From contig NZ_CP031194.1 in the NCBI RefSeq assembly GCF_003344965.1, forward strand, positions 3,224,001-3,288,000: a stretch of 64,000 bases of DNA, given 5' to 3'. Below are positions 42,806-54,317 of the stretch, one piece after another. This stretch comes from Streptomyces paludis (GTDB lineage Bacteria; Actinomycetota; Actinomycetes; Streptomycetales; Streptomycetaceae). Each line of letters starts with the position of its first letter. Position 1 is the stretch's first letter. The notes under the pieces are model-generated. The model was given only the letters and a program-made list of their open reading frames with translations. It searched no databases and was not told where the DNA came from. The position numbers and the translations under genes are program-made.

Positions 42806-43474
42806 TCAGCTGAAGATGATCATTGAGCCCTGGCCCAGGCTCCTGGTGGCCGCCGCATGGAGGCCGAGCCAGACATGGCGCTCCCGGGCGAAGGGGCTGT
42901 CGTCGTACGGAACCGAGATCGCCGGTTCCTCCAGGGACGTGGGGGCGTGCGGCGGGGCCGGGGCGGCCGGGGGGTTCGCCGGATCGATCCCGATCGCCGG
43001 GGCGACGATCTCCAGCTCCCGCAGCAGGCCCTGCGTGGATCCCAACGGGCCGCCGCCCGCGAGGAGTTCATCGTTCGAGAGGGGCGCGTCATAGTCCACG
43101 GGGACATACGCGCCCGCGTGGTCGTAGTGCCAGACCAGATGCGACTCCTGGGCCGTCGACTCGAACATCTCCAGCAACTGCTCGTAGTCACCGCCCAGTT
43201 CACCGACCGGCGTCACCGCCAGGCCGCAGAGCTGGAGCAGATACGCGCGCCGCAGGAAGTGCAGCGCGTCGTAGTCGAAGCCGGCGACCGGGGCGACATC
43301 GCCCGACAGGCCCGGCATATAGGCGAAGACGGGGACGGACGGCAGCCCGGCTTCGCCGAGCGCCTTGTCGTAGACGGCGATCTCTTCGGCGAAGGGATTG
43401 TCGGGGCTGTGGCACAGCACATCGACGAGGGGGACCAACCACAGGTCACAGGCCAAGGGAGGCTCGCTCTCCAA
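42806..43474 (-). CDS. Conserved hypothetical cytosolic protein
   Basis: 222 aa, not recognised. It begins ESEPPLACDLWLVPLVDVLCHSPDNPFAEEIAVYDKALGEAGLP and has many Asp/Glu/Tyr (YDALHFLRRAYLLQLCGLAV, LVWHYDHAGAYVPVDYDAPL), suggesting a compact alpha/beta protein. It has no signal peptide. High internal complexity and typical codon bias argue that it is real. It stands alone between a terminator and the glycosyltransferase gene. Confidence 0.72.
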   Translation of the reverse strand: MESEPPLACDLWLVPLVDVLCHSPDNPFAEEIAVYDKALGEAGLPSVPVFAYMPGLSGDVAPVAGFDYDALHFLRRAYLLQLCGLAVTPVGELGGDYEQLLEMFESTAQESHLVWHYDHAGAYVPVDYDAPLSNDELLAGGGPLGSTQGLLRELEIVAPAIGIDPANPPAAPAPPHAPTSLEEPAISVPYDDSPFARERHVWLGLHAAATRSLGQGSMIIFS

Positions 43475-43636
43475 GCGGGTTCGTACGCGTGCGCGCGATG
43501 GTCGGGACAGCGTAATGCGGCGGACTCGTTCGGCGTAGAGGGCGGGTAGGTGCCAGGGAGGAGCCGGGCAGGTGCCGGGGACGGGAAGGGGAGCAGGAGA
43601 GCTGAGGACGGGGGCGGCGCGGTGCCGGAACCCCCA

Positions 43637-46414
43637 TCATCGGGCCTCCGCGCGTACGTCCCAGATCCAGACCCCGCCGACCCGCTTCCCCGGCCGCTCG
43701 AACAGCTTCTCCAGCAGGTCGTACAGCGCCGCGTCGTTGGGCTGCGGCGCCAGCACCACCACGCCCGCCTTCCAGAAACGCAGGTCGAACCGCGCCTGCG
43801 CCCGCCACTGATCACCGATCTCCGGGATCGCGGCGCCGTAACGGACGTCACGGAAGAGGTTGGAGGTGTAGCGGGCCGGCGCGCCGTAGATGCCCGTCCG
43901 GTCCTCGCCGTACGGACCGTTGAAGTACCCCCGGGGCACGGAGAACCCGAACTTCGTCGCCGACTGCCAGTGCAGCGCCTCCGCGTTCCCCGGGTCGGGC
44001 AGGGGTACGGGGACGACGGTCTCGCCCTTCGTGGTGTACGGCCGGTACATGGCCTGCGTGATGAACTCCGGCACGGCCAGCCGCTCCCGTACCGGCAGCG
44101 CCGTCGGCACGATCGGCAGCAGCGTGACGGCGACGACGGACAGCGCGACGAGCCGGGGCCCGTACCGCAGCGCGTAGCCGTGCAGTGCGGAACCCTGAAG
44201 CGCGGAGTCCTGAAGCGCGGAGCCTTGAAGCGCGGAGCCCTGAACCGTCGTTCCGCCGGGCGAGAGATCCTCTGTCTCTGTCTCCCCTGCCTCACCCGTC
44301 GCCCGTAGCTCCAGTACCCGGTCCACCGCGATCGCCAGCAGCGCCCCCAGCGCCGGCGCGCAGATCATCGCCACCCGGGACTCGATGACCGACTCGAACA
44401 GCGGCTGATCCGCGAGAAGCCGCCACGGGCCCGGCACGATCACGTCCGTGTACGGGATACGGATCTTCGGCCCCAGCGACAGCAGCGCCGCCGCCACCGC
44501 CGTGAACGCCAGCGCCCTGACTACCGCGAGCCGCCACAGCCACACCACGATCCCCAGCGTGAGCGAGATCAGCGGCCAGCCGTAAAAGGCGTTCTGCTCG
44601 GTCCGGTTCATCGCGAGCCGGTCGGCCGTCGCCTCGTCGCCGAAGAGCGCGCGCCCGGAGAACTCCAGGAAGGAGAGCGGGCTGTTGCCGGCGTTGTCGC
44701 CGTGCAGCACGCTGTGGTAGCTCTGCGGGCCGAAGAACTGCCACCCCAGCGGGAACGCCACCAGCGGCAGACACACCAGCAGGCCCCACCCGACCCCGCG
44801 CAGCAGCGGGCGCAGCGTCTCCCGCGCCACATCGCGCCGTACGACCGCGTAGCCGATCACGAAGAGCAGGGTGCCCATCACGGCGATGAGCAGCGGCTCC
44901 TCGCCCAGAAAGATCTGGTACGTGGCGAAGAGGCCGAGGAGGATGCCGTTTCGCCGTACGGCCTTCCGGTTGCCCCGGTCGTCCTGCTTACCCCGCTGGT
45001 CCCGGTCGCACAGGCGCATCGTCCTGTCGATGATGACCGGCAGCATGAACAGCACCAGGAAGTTCGGATGCGCGTTCGCGTGCGAGATCATCGGCGGCGC
45101 GAAGGCGGCCAGCGCCGCGCCGATGGCCGCCGCCCAGCGGTTACGGGTCAGCCGGCGCGCGAACAGCCAGCACCAGGCGGCCGCCGTCGCCGCCAGCCCG
45201 AGCGTGAGTACCAGCGCCCAGGTGACATCCGGGCCGAGGAGGAGCGTGACCGGGGTGAGGGGCACCGAGAGGCCGAGCATGACGGTGTTGGCCATCAGGT
45301 TCACGCCGTCGGGGAAGTTCTGGTACGTCGTGAAGAGCGGGTTCCGGAGGTGGGTGACGTTGTCGGCGGTGACCGCGAAGAACCACTCCCACTGGTTCTG
45401 GTCGGAGCCCGCGTCGGCGAGATAGGCGCGGCCGAGGTCGGACCAGAGCCCGTTGTAGAGATAGAAGGAGGCGAGGAGGAAGAGGACGACGATCCCGGCG
45501 TCGGTACGGAGGTGGGGGCGTCCACGGAGGCGGTCGCGGAGACGGCGTCCTATAGAACCCGTGCTGCCTTGCATGCCCCCCGTACCCCCCGTAACTCCCC
45601 CAACTCCCTTACCCCCCGCGCCCGCCAGCCTCAGCCGTATCAGCTCCAGCAGCACCCTGAGGTAGTCCAGCGGCCGTACCTTCGACCCCGCCTGATGCGC
45701 CCAGCGCACCGGCACCTCTGTCACCGGCCGGCCCGCCCGCCGGAAGGCGCGCAGTATCTCGACGTCGATGCCCCAGCCGTCGAGCCGCGACTCCGCGAAC
45801 GCCGCCCGCGCACGCTCGCCCTCGAAGAGCTTGAAGCCGCACTGGGTGTCGTTGATGCCGTCGATCGCGACGCGCTGTATCAGCCGGTTGCCGAGCCGGC
45901 CGAGCCACTCGCGCACCGCGAGCTGCCGTACCTCGATCCGCGCGTCGGGGTGCGCGCGCGAGCCGATCGCGGCGCCGTCGCCGCCGTCCGCCGTGAGCTG
46001 CGCGTCGAGCCGGTCGAGTTCGGCGATCGGGGTCGCCAGGTCCGCGTCCGTGAGCAGCACGCGTCTGCCGTACGAGGCGAGCACGCCCTGGCGCAGGGCG
46101 TGGCCCTTGCCGTGGTTGCCGTCGCTCGTCACCACGTGGATACGCGGTTCGGCGGCGGCGGCCTCGGCGGCGACGGCGGCCGTACCGTCGGTGGAGCCGT
46201 CGTCCACGACGATCAGCTCCCAGCGGCCCCAGCGCTCGGGGTCCGCGCGCAGATGGTCGCGGATGGCGTCGAGGGTGGGGCGGAGGCGGTGCTCCTCGTT
46301 GTACGCGGGGACGACGACGGTCAGGTCGATGTCCCCGGCCCCGGCACCGGCCCCACCCCCGGCCACCACAGCCTTCGCGTCCGTATTCATGTCTGTGCGA
46401 GCGTTCTCAGTCAC
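43637..46414 (-). CDS. Fusion: GT2 polyprenyl-phosphate glycosyltransferase + multi-pass membrane domain
   Basis: 925 aa. The N-terminal GT2 domain (LTVVVPAYNEEHRLRPTL, VVDDGSTDGT, LLTDADLATP, the DxD-type Asp pair) resembles dolichyl-phosphate glucose/mannose synthases. After ~residue 295 come about ten membrane helices with a long extracytoplasmic C-terminus, like a GT-C or YfhO-like sugar-transfer domain. The fusion probably makes and uses lipid-linked sugar for envelope glycosylation. GTG at 46414 overlaps the GntR stop (GTGA); ATG at 46390 is the alternative. A 15-bp DNA repeat encodes GSALQ units in a loop near residue 745. Confidence 0.82.
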   Translation of the reverse strand: MTENARTDMNTDAKAVVAGGGAGAGAGDIDLTVVVPAYNEEHRLRPTLDAIRDHLRADPERWGRWELIVVDDGSTDGTAAVAAEAAAAEPRIHVVTSDGNHGKGHALRQGVLASYGRRVLLTDADLATPIAELDRLDAQLTADGGDGAAIGSRAHPDARIEVRQLAVREWLGRLGNRLIQRVAIDGINDTQCGFKLFEGERARAAFAESRLDGWGIDVEILRAFRRAGRPVTEVPVRWAHQAGSKVRPLDYLRVLLELIRLRLAGAGGKGVGGVTGGTGGMQGSTGSIGRRLRDRLRGRPHLRTDAGIVVLFLLASFYLYNGLWSDLGRAYLADAGSDQNQWEWFFAVTADNVTHLRNPLFTTYQNFPDGVNLMANTVMLGLSVPLTPVTLLLGPDVTWALVLTLGLAATAAAWCWLFARRLTRNRWAAAIGAALAAFAPPMISHANAHPNFLVLFMLPVIIDRTMRLCDRDQRGKQDDRGNRKAVRRNGILLGLFATYQIFLGEEPLLIAVMGTLLFVIGYAVVRRDVARETLRPLLRGVGWGLLVCLPLVAFPLGWQFFGPQSYHSVLHGDNAGNSPLSFLEFSGRALFGDEATADRLAMNRTEQNAFYGWPLISLTLGIVVWLWRLAVVRALAFTAVAAALLSLGPKIRIPYTDVIVPGPWRLLADQPLFESVIESRVAMICAPALGALLAIAVDRVLELRATGEAGETETEDLSPGGTTVQGSALQGSALQDSALQGSALHGYALRYGPRLVALSVVAVTLLPIVPTALPVRERLAVPEFITQAMYRPYTTKGETVVPVPLPDPGNAEALHWQSATKFGFSVPRGYFNGPYGEDRTGIYGAPARYTSNLFRDVRYGAAIPEIGDQWRAQARFDLRFWKAGVVVLAPQPNDAALYDLLEKLFERPGKRVGGVWIWDVRAEAR
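44179..44245 (-). repeat. 15-bp tandem repeat in glycosyltransferase gene
   Basis: About four copies of a cctgaagcgcggagc-like unit (with variants) encode the pentapeptide GSALQ/DSALQ in a loop between membrane segments. Frame is maintained. Confidence 0.88.
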
Positions 46415-47094
46415 CGGTGTGAACGCTCCAGCCTCTCCGCCCACTTGAGCGAATGATCGTCGTACTCAGCGATCACGGCGCGTGCCGCCACCGCGTCGCC
46501 GAGGGTCAGCGCGGTCACCAGACGCTCGTGCCCGCTCCACAGCCACTTCCCGCCCTCCGCGTCCGCGCGCAGAAACGGTACGGAGAACACCCACGTCTGC
46601 ACCCGCAGCCGGTGCAGGAACTCCGCGACATACCGGTTGGCGACCAGCGCGCACAGCTCGCGCCAGAACCGCAGGTCGTAGCCGATGAGGATGTTCAGGT
46701 CCCCGCCGCGCGCCGCGCGCGCGGCCTCCTCGGCCCGGCGCCGTACGGAGACCAGGGCGGGGCCGTGCGCCCTGGCCGCCAGCCGCTCGCCCTCCAGCTG
46801 CCGGAAGACGGCGTCCACGACGAGCGCGCGGGCCTCGACCATGCCCCGGAAGTCATCCACCGAGAACTGGTGCACCCGGAAGCCCCGGTGCTGGTCCGAG
46901 TCGAGCAGATCCTGCGCGGAGAGATCGACCAGGGCCTCCCTGACGGGCGTGGCGGAGACCCCGTACTGCTCGGCGATCTGCTTGACGGTGAATTCCTGAC
47001 CTGGCAGTAAACGCCCCGCGAGCACCTCGTCACGGAGCGCGTCCGCGATTTGCTGCCGCAGCGTACTGCGGGTCACGGCTCCGCTTGCGGGCAT
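46411..47094 (-). CDS. GntR-family regulator (FCD-type)
   Basis: 227 aa from ATG at 47094. The N-terminal winged HTH is clear (LRQQIADALRDEVLAGRLLPGQEFTVKQIAEQYGVSATPVREALVDLSAQDLL). The C-terminal all-helical domain is FCD-like (ARALVVDAVFRQLE ... DLRFWRELCALVANRYVAEFLHRLRVQTW ... GHERLVTALTLGDAVAARAVI). The effector is unknown. Codon 47010-47008 is TTA (Leu), suggesting bldA-dependent expression. Its stop overlaps the glycosyltransferase start, so it may control that gene. The 199 bases upstream are C/T-rich with ccttccggc repeats. Confidence 0.9.
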   Translation of the reverse strand: MPASGAVTRSTLRQQIADALRDEVLAGRLLPGQEFTVKQIAEQYGVSATPVREALVDLSAQDLLDSDQHRGFRVHQFSVDDFRGMVEARALVVDAVFRQLEGERLAARAHGPALVSVRRRAEEAARAARGGDLNILIGYDLRFWRELCALVANRYVAEFLHRLRVQTWVFSVPFLRADAEGGKWLWSGHERLVTALTLGDAVAARAVIAEYDDHSLKWAERLERSHR

Positions 47095-47293
47095 GGTCGT
47101 TCCGTCCCCTCGTCCGGCTTCGGACACCTTAGACCGACGTCCGGCGGACGGGACGAGTGAGACGGGAGAGACGAATTCGGATGTCTCTCTTCCGGCCGTT
47201 CACTGCCGACTTCCGGCCTCAGCCTCCCGCCCCTTCCGGCCGCTGGCCGCCCGCTCCTTCCGGCTCCGCTTACTGCCGCCTCCGCCCGCCCGC

Positions 47294-48682
47294 CTACTCG
47301 ACGACGTACCCGTCCGCCACCTCCAGCGCCGCGTCCAGCCGCGCCAGCCCCTCCTTCGCCTCGGCCTCGGTGATGTTGCAGGCCGGGACCACATGCGTAC
47401 GGTTCATGTTGACGAAGGGCCACAGGCCGCTCTTCTTGCAGGCCGTCGCGAAGGCCGTCATGGCCGCGTTCGCGCCGCCCGACGCGTTGTACGGCACGAG
47501 CGGCTCGCGCGTCTCCGGGTCCCGTACGAGGTCGAGCGCCCAGAAGGCCCCCGTACCGCGCACCTCGCCCACCGACGGGTGCCGGCCGGCCAGCTCGCGC
47601 AGCCCCGGGCCGAGGACCGTCGCGCCGAGGTGCGCGGCGTGCTCGACGATCTTCTCCTCCGCCATCACCCGCATCGTGGAGACGGCGGCGGCACAGGCCA
47701 GCGGATGGCCGGAATACGTCAGTCCGCCGGGGTACGGGCGCGTCGCGAAGGTGTCGGCGATCTCGGGGGAGATGGCGACACCGCCGAGCGGCACATAGCC
47801 GGAGTTGACGCCCTTGGCGAAGGTCAGCAGGTCCGGTACGACGTCGAAGTGCTCGGCGGCGAACCACTTCCCCGTACGGCCGAACCCCGTCATCACCTCG
47901 TCCAGCACGAACACGATCCCGTGCCGGTCGCAGATCTCGCGCACCCCCGCGAGATAGCCGGGCGGCGGCGTCATGATGCCGGCCGTGCCCGGGATCGTCT
48001 CCAGGATGATCGCGGCGATGGTGGCCGGGCCCTCGAAGCCGATGGTCGCTTCGAGGTGCGCCAGCGCGCGGGCGCACTCCTCGGCCTCGGTCGTGGCGTA
48101 GAAGGGGGAACGGTAGAGGAACGGCGCGTGGAAGTGGACGACGCCCGCCGTACCGCTGTCGGACGCCCAGCGGCGCGGGTCGCCGGTGAGGTTGATCGCG
48201 GTGGAGGTGCCGCCGTGGTACGAGCGGTACGCGGAGAGAATCTTGGGGCGGCCGGTGTGCAGCCGGGCCATCCGGACGGCGTTCTCGACGGCCTCGGCGC
48301 CGCCGTTGGTGAAGAAGATCTTGTCGAGGTCGCCGGGGGTGCGCTCGGCGATGAGCCGGGCCGCCTCGGACCGTACGTCCACGGCGAAGGCCGGCGCGAA
48401 GGTCGCGAGACGGCCGGCCTGCTCCTGGATGGCGGCGACGACGGTGGGGTGCTGGTAGCCGATGTTGGTGAAGACGAGGCCGCTGGTGAAGTCGAGGTAG
48501 CGGTTGCCGTCGTAGTCCCAGAAGTACGCGCCCTCGGCACCGGCGACGGCGAGCGGATCGATCAGCTCCTGCGCGGACCAGGAGTGGAACACGTGCGCGC
48601 GGTCGGCGGCCTTGACGGCGGCGCCGGTGGCGGGGTCGGCCGACGGGGTGGCGCTGGCTGCGTTGGTGGCATGCGGGTTCAT
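47294..48682 (-). CDS. Class III (omega/aspartate family) PLP aminotransferase
   Basis: 462 aa. Fold type I PLP enzyme: GAYFWDYDGNRYLDFTSGLVFTNIGYQHP, TNGGAEAVENAVRMAR, SYHGGTSTAINLTGD, the Asp in VLDEVMTGFGRTG and the PLP-binding Lys in TFAKGVNSGYVPLGG. It resembles bacterial taurine/beta-alanine-pyruvate type transaminases; the amine substrate cannot be told. The ATG at 48682 lacks a clear Shine-Dalgarno and may be read from a leaderless mRNA. Confidence 0.93.
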   Translation of the reverse strand: MNPHATNAASATPSADPATGAAVKAADRAHVFHSWSAQELIDPLAVAGAEGAYFWDYDGNRYLDFTSGLVFTNIGYQHPTVVAAIQEQAGRLATFAPAFAVDVRSEAARLIAERTPGDLDKIFFTNGGAEAVENAVRMARLHTGRPKILSAYRSYHGGTSTAINLTGDPRRWASDSGTAGVVHFHAPFLYRSPFYATTEAEECARALAHLEATIGFEGPATIAAIILETIPGTAGIMTPPPGYLAGVREICDRHGIVFVLDEVMTGFGRTGKWFAAEHFDVVPDLLTFAKGVNSGYVPLGGVAISPEIADTFATRPYPGGLTYSGHPLACAAAVSTMRVMAEEKIVEHAAHLGATVLGPGLRELAGRHPSVGEVRGTGAFWALDLVRDPETREPLVPYNASGGANAAMTAFATACKKSGLWPFVNMNRTHVVPACNITEAEAKEGLARLDAALEVADGYVVE

Positions 48683-49009
48683 GGAGGCCAGCGTAGGGAG
48701 TGGGCGGTAGTGGGCGGTATGGCCAGGTTGTATGGCCGGAGCGTCATGAGTCGGCATGGTGCCGACCGCCACGCCGACCCCGCGCACGTGTTCGCCGACG
48801 CTCCGTTCGAGATACTCAACGGGTCGGCCCCGTCGTGCGAGATGATCCGGGGCGAAACAGCGGTAATCCGAAATCCCGGCACAGCAACGGCCCGGGGGCA
48901 CGGACATCGGCACGGAACACGCGGCACACGGCGACGCGCGACACGGAACACGCGGCACGGAACACACGACACACGACACGGACACGGGGAGCGGGGAGGA
49001 CCACGCGCC
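48683..49009. other. Divergent spacer with acacgg repeats
   Basis: 327 bases between the aminotransferase and kinase starts. From 48899 to 48986 it is a degenerate repeat of cacggaacacgcgg / acacgacacgg units, ending in gcggggagga, the kinase ribosome binding site. There is no gene; the repeat lies in the kinase leader. Confidence 0.6.
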
Positions 49010-50929
<1,920 letters not shown>

Positions 50930-50944
50930 CGACGCGGAGAGAAC

Positions 50945-50989
50945 GAAGAAGAGGGGCAGCGAGCCAAAGGCCCGCCGCCCCTCTTCTTC
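50945..50989. terminator. Bidirectional terminator, perfect 13-bp stem
   Basis: 50945-50957 (gaagaagaggggc) pairs with 50977-50989 across a 19-base loop, between the convergent kinase and 5'-nucleotidase stops. The right arm is followed by a T-rich stretch. Confidence 0.9.
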
Positions 50990-51012
50990 TTTCCCTCAAG
51001 TATCGAGCGCGC

Positions 51013-52866
51013 CTACTTGAGGATCGTGATCCGGTCCGCCGCCGGCGGGGCCAGCGGGGTGGCCGGGGACGAGTTCGTCTTCAGGTAGGCGTTGAACATG
51101 TCGAGGTCCGACGCGCCCACCAGCTTGTTCGTGCCCTGGCCGAGCACCGCGAAGCCGTCGCCGCCGCCCGCGAGGAACTCGTTCATCGCGACGCGGTACG
51201 ACGCGGTCGGGTTGATGGCCGTGCCGTTCAGCTTGACCGAGTCGGTGATGACCCGGGCGGCGCCCGTCTTCGTCATGTCCAGGGTGTAGGTGAGGCCCTT
51301 CGAGATCTGAAGGATCTTCGGCGACGCCTCGTTCGCGCCGCTGACCTGCTGCTGGAGCGCCGTGATGACCTGGGCGCCGGTCAGGGTCACCGCGTTCATC
51401 ATGTTGGTGAACGGCTGGACGGTGAACGCCTCGCCGTACGTCACGACTCCGTCGCCCTCGGTGCCGGACGCTTTGTAGACCAGGTCCGACCTGATCCCGC
51501 CCGGGTTCATGAAGGCGATCTGCGCGCCGCCCTTGTCCGCCGCCGACATGCCGTCGAGCTGGGCGTCCGCGATCAGGTCACCGAGGGGGGACTCGGGGGT
51601 GGTGGCGCCACGGCCGTTGATGTCGGCCGAGATGTAGCCCTGCGGGGTGTTGGCGATCGGCGCGGCGAGCTTGTTCCACCGCTCGATCAGCGAGGTCATG
51701 TCCGCGGCCTTGGGCTGCTCACGGCTGACGATGTGGTTGGCCGACTTCACGCTCGTACGCACGATGTCGTGCGTCTTGAGGTCGTACGTCAGCGTGGTGT
51801 CCGTGTAGAGCTTGCCGAAGGCCGACGCCGACGTCACCAGCCGCGGGTTGCCCGACGGGTCCGGGATCGTGCAGGCGTACGCCTGGTGGGTGTGGCCGGT
51901 GACCAGCGCGTCGACCTTGGCCGAGATGCCCTTGGCGATGTTGACGATCGGGCCGGAGATGCCGTCACCCGCGCCCGGGCTGTCGCAGTCGTAGTTGTAC
52001 GAGGTGGACGCGGGCGCGCCGCCCTCGTGGATCAGCGCGACGATCGACTTGACGCCCTGCTTGTCGAGTTCGTTCGCGTACTTGTTGACGGTCGCGATCT
52101 CGTTGTGGAACTTCAGGCCCTTGACGCCCTCGGCCGTCACGATGTTCGGCGTGCCCTCCAGGGTCACTCCGATGAAGCCGATCTTGACGCCGTTCTTCTT
52201 CCAGACCGTGTACGGCTTGAGGATCGGCTTGCCGGTCTTCTCGGACGTCACGTTGGCCGCGAGGTACGGGAAGTCGGCGCCCTTGAACTTCTTGCCCTTC
52301 TCGAAACAGCCGGCCGTCGGGTGACAGCCGCCGTTCTGGAGACGGGCCAGCTCGACGGCGCCCTCGTCGAACTCGTGGTTGCCGACGGCCGTCACATCGA
52401 GCTTGACCTTGTTGAGGGCCTCGATGGTCGGCTCGTCGTGGAAGAGACCGGACAGCAGCGGGCTGGCGCCCACCATGTCGCCGCCCGCCGCAGTGATGGA
52501 GTACGGGTGACCCTTGCGCGCGGTGCGCAGCGAGGTCGCCAGGTACTCCATGCCACCGGCGGGGATCGACTTGACGGTGCCGTCGGGCTGCGTCTCGTTG
52601 ACCGCACCGGCCGAGCCGGCCGGCGGCTCAAGGTTGCCGTGCAGGTCGTTGAAGGACAGCAGCTGCACATCGACGGTGCGCGCCTTCTTCGGCTTCGTCT
52701 TCTTGTACGGGTTGCCGCTGCTCGCGCTGTGGCCCTTGTCCTTGTCGGCCACATGACTCTGCGCGGTGGCCGGCATGGCGGCGACCAGCGCGCCGACGGT
52801 GACCAGCCCCGCGGTGGCGGCGAGCATCCGCCGTGCCACGCGGTTCTTCTGCGGTGTCGCTGACAT
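51013..52866 (-). CDS. Secreted 5'-nucleotidase / metallophosphoesterase
   Basis: 617 aa from ATG at 52866 with aagggga upstream; a further frame to 52893 adds nothing. The signal peptide is at ~12-35 (MLAATAGLVTVGALVAAMPATA). The N-terminal calcineurin-like domain has SFNDLHGN, AGGDMVGASP, GNHEFDEG and VTGHTH, the metal ligands of UshA/NucA enzymes. The C-terminal 5'-nucleotidase domain has NPGGIRSDL and GGGDGFAVL for substrate stacking. It hydrolyses extracellular nucleotides for phosphate and nucleoside recovery. Confidence 0.95.
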   Translation of the reverse strand: MSATPQKNRVARRMLAATAGLVTVGALVAAMPATAQSHVADKDKGHSASSGNPYKKTKPKKARTVDVQLLSFNDLHGNLEPPAGSAGAVNETQPDGTVKSIPAGGMEYLATSLRTARKGHPYSITAAGGDMVGASPLLSGLFHDEPTIEALNKVKLDVTAVGNHEFDEGAVELARLQNGGCHPTAGCFEKGKKFKGADFPYLAANVTSEKTGKPILKPYTVWKKNGVKIGFIGVTLEGTPNIVTAEGVKGLKFHNEIATVNKYANELDKQGVKSIVALIHEGGAPASTSYNYDCDSPGAGDGISGPIVNIAKGISAKVDALVTGHTHQAYACTIPDPSGNPRLVTSASAFGKLYTDTTLTYDLKTHDIVRTSVKSANHIVSREQPKAADMTSLIERWNKLAAPIANTPQGYISADINGRGATTPESPLGDLIADAQLDGMSAADKGGAQIAFMNPGGIRSDLVYKASGTEGDGVVTYGEAFTVQPFTNMMNAVTLTGAQVITALQQQVSGANEASPKILQISKGLTYTLDMTKTGAARVITDSVKLNGTAINPTASYRVAMNEFLAGGGDGFAVLGQGTNKLVGASDLDMFNAYLKTNSSPATPLAPPAADRITILK

Positions 52867-53087
52867 CGATCCCCTTGGGTTGAGCGTGTACATATGCCGG
52901 TGAGCGGGCGGCCTTGCTGCCGCGCCGACGGCATTCGGAGGTTGCCGTGGGGGGCTCGCGAAGCTCCGGAAACCACAGAGACCCGCGAGCGGCAGCCTAG
53001 AGTCAACGCGCGTAGCACAACAGGGGGTCCCGGGTTACGAGCTGGTTGCCATTCGTGGTTCGACTCGGGGGCAGGCTCGCCGTGGGG

Positions 53088-53466
53088 CGCGGTGGGGTTG
53101 TCGGGTGCGGGTCAGTACCAAGAGGTAAGCAGGGGTGTACGGGGGCGAGGTGCTTGGCGCTGGGCCGCCCCTCCTCCTTTCAGTGTCGCGCCTCCGGTGG
53201 AGGTGTAAAGGGCGCTCCTTCGTCGCGTCGGCTGCGCCGACTCCGCTGCGCTCCGCCCTTGACACCTCCCCCGGAGTCACAAGTGCGGATGAGGGGGGGC
53301 GGCCGGGGGGAGGGGGCCCAAGGGGTGGCGCCGTACTGCCACTCGGCTCAGGGTCTGGCGGGCGGGTGGGCCCTGCGGGGCACGCGACAGAGGAATGGGG
53401 TGACTCGGCCCCGGCTCAGCGGCCAACGGTCCGCTGTGGGTTGCGACTCAAGCCCCGCTGGTCACC
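53088..53466 (+). repeat. Locus 2 arm D
   Basis: Very similar to arm A. Hairpin outer stem 53199-53214 / 53254-53269; G-quadruplex motif at 53293-53325 (runs of 7, 6, 5 and 4 G). Confidence 0.85.
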
Positions 53467-53535
53467 GATGCGCTGTGGTGCCCGGAAGGCGGACGGGTTC
53501 TGCGGCCCGGCCGGGTCTGCGGGCCGAATACCCTG

Positions 53536-53670
53536 CCCATATATCCCATATGGGCCGGTTTGGCGGCCCATTGGAGGCCCCCTCGGACGGCACATGTGTC
53601 CTCAGGTGCGTTAGCGGCACCCCTGGACGCATAGACGGCCTTCAGGAGCCCGCTTGCCGTCACCCGCGTC
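53536..53670 (-). repeat. Locus 2 module M3
   Basis: Reverse-oriented module with palindrome cccatatggg at 53545-53554 and the conserved block cacatgtgtcctcaggtgc. Confidence 0.8.
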
Positions 53671-53677
53671 ACCCACT

Positions 53678-53819
53678 CCCGCCCGCATGTCCCATATGGG
53701 CTGATTTGGCGACCCGTTGGGGGCTCCTCCGGCGGCACATGTGTCCTCAGGTGCGTTAGCGGCACTCCGGGACGCATGGACGGCCTTCAGGAGCCCACTT
53801 GGTGCCGCCCGCGTCCCAG
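53678..53819 (-). repeat. Locus 2 module M4
   Basis: Second reverse-oriented module, palindrome cccatatggg at 53691-53700, closely matching M3. Confidence 0.8.
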
Positions 53820-53838
53820 TAACCCCGCAACCCACACC

Positions 53839-54228
53839 ACGGTGACCAGCGGGGCATGTGTCTGAGGAACCGGCGGCCGTCAGCCGCTGAGACGCACCGG
53901 GCAGCCCCATTCCTCTGCCGCGTGCCCCGCAGGGCCCACCGGCCCGCCAGCCCCTGAGCCAAGTGGCAGTACGGCACCACCCCTTGGGCCCCCTCCCCCC
54001 GGCCGCCCCCCTCTCCCGTACACGCGCCGGAAGGGGAGGTGTCAAGGGCGGAGCGCAGCGGAGTCGGCGTAGCCGACGCGACGAAGGAGCGCCCTTTACA
54101 CCTCCCCTGGAGGCGCGACACTGGCAAAAGGAGGGGCGGCCCACCCCGCACCAAACGCCCAGCACCTCACCACCGGCCCACCCCGCCCTACCCCTCGGCA
54201 CTGACCCGCACCCGACAACCCCACCGCG
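53839..54228 (-). repeat. Locus 2 arm E (inverted copy)
   Basis: Hairpin stem 54033-54050 / 54090-54107 is 18 bp with one mismatch, sequence ggggaggtgtcaagggcg, identical to that of arm C. The G-quadruplex motif lies on the - strand at 53980-54011. Confidence 0.85.
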
Positions 54229-54317
54229 AGCCCACCCCGCAGGGCCCGCCCCACCCGCCCCACCCACGCCGTCATCGAACGGCGCGGCAGTGCCAGGCGC
54301 GCCGTACCCTCGGACGC

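Larger units (their letters stand above)
53088..54228. repeat. Composite inverted-repeat element, locus 2 (non-coding)
   Basis: A 1141-bp block in the divergent spacer between the 5'-nucleotidase and mshD genes. The ends are a perfect 29-bp inverted repeat (53088-53116 against 54200-54228). The structure is arm D (forward), two modules M3 and M4 (reverse) and arm E (reverse), closely related to locus 1 about 15 kb away. No reading frame is consistently conserved. Confidence 0.88.

Noticed and set aside
47093..49009. N-terminal extension of the kinase frame across the aminotransferase gene
   Set aside because: It lies antisense to a clear PLP aminotransferase; the kinase starts at 49010 with a good ribosome binding site.
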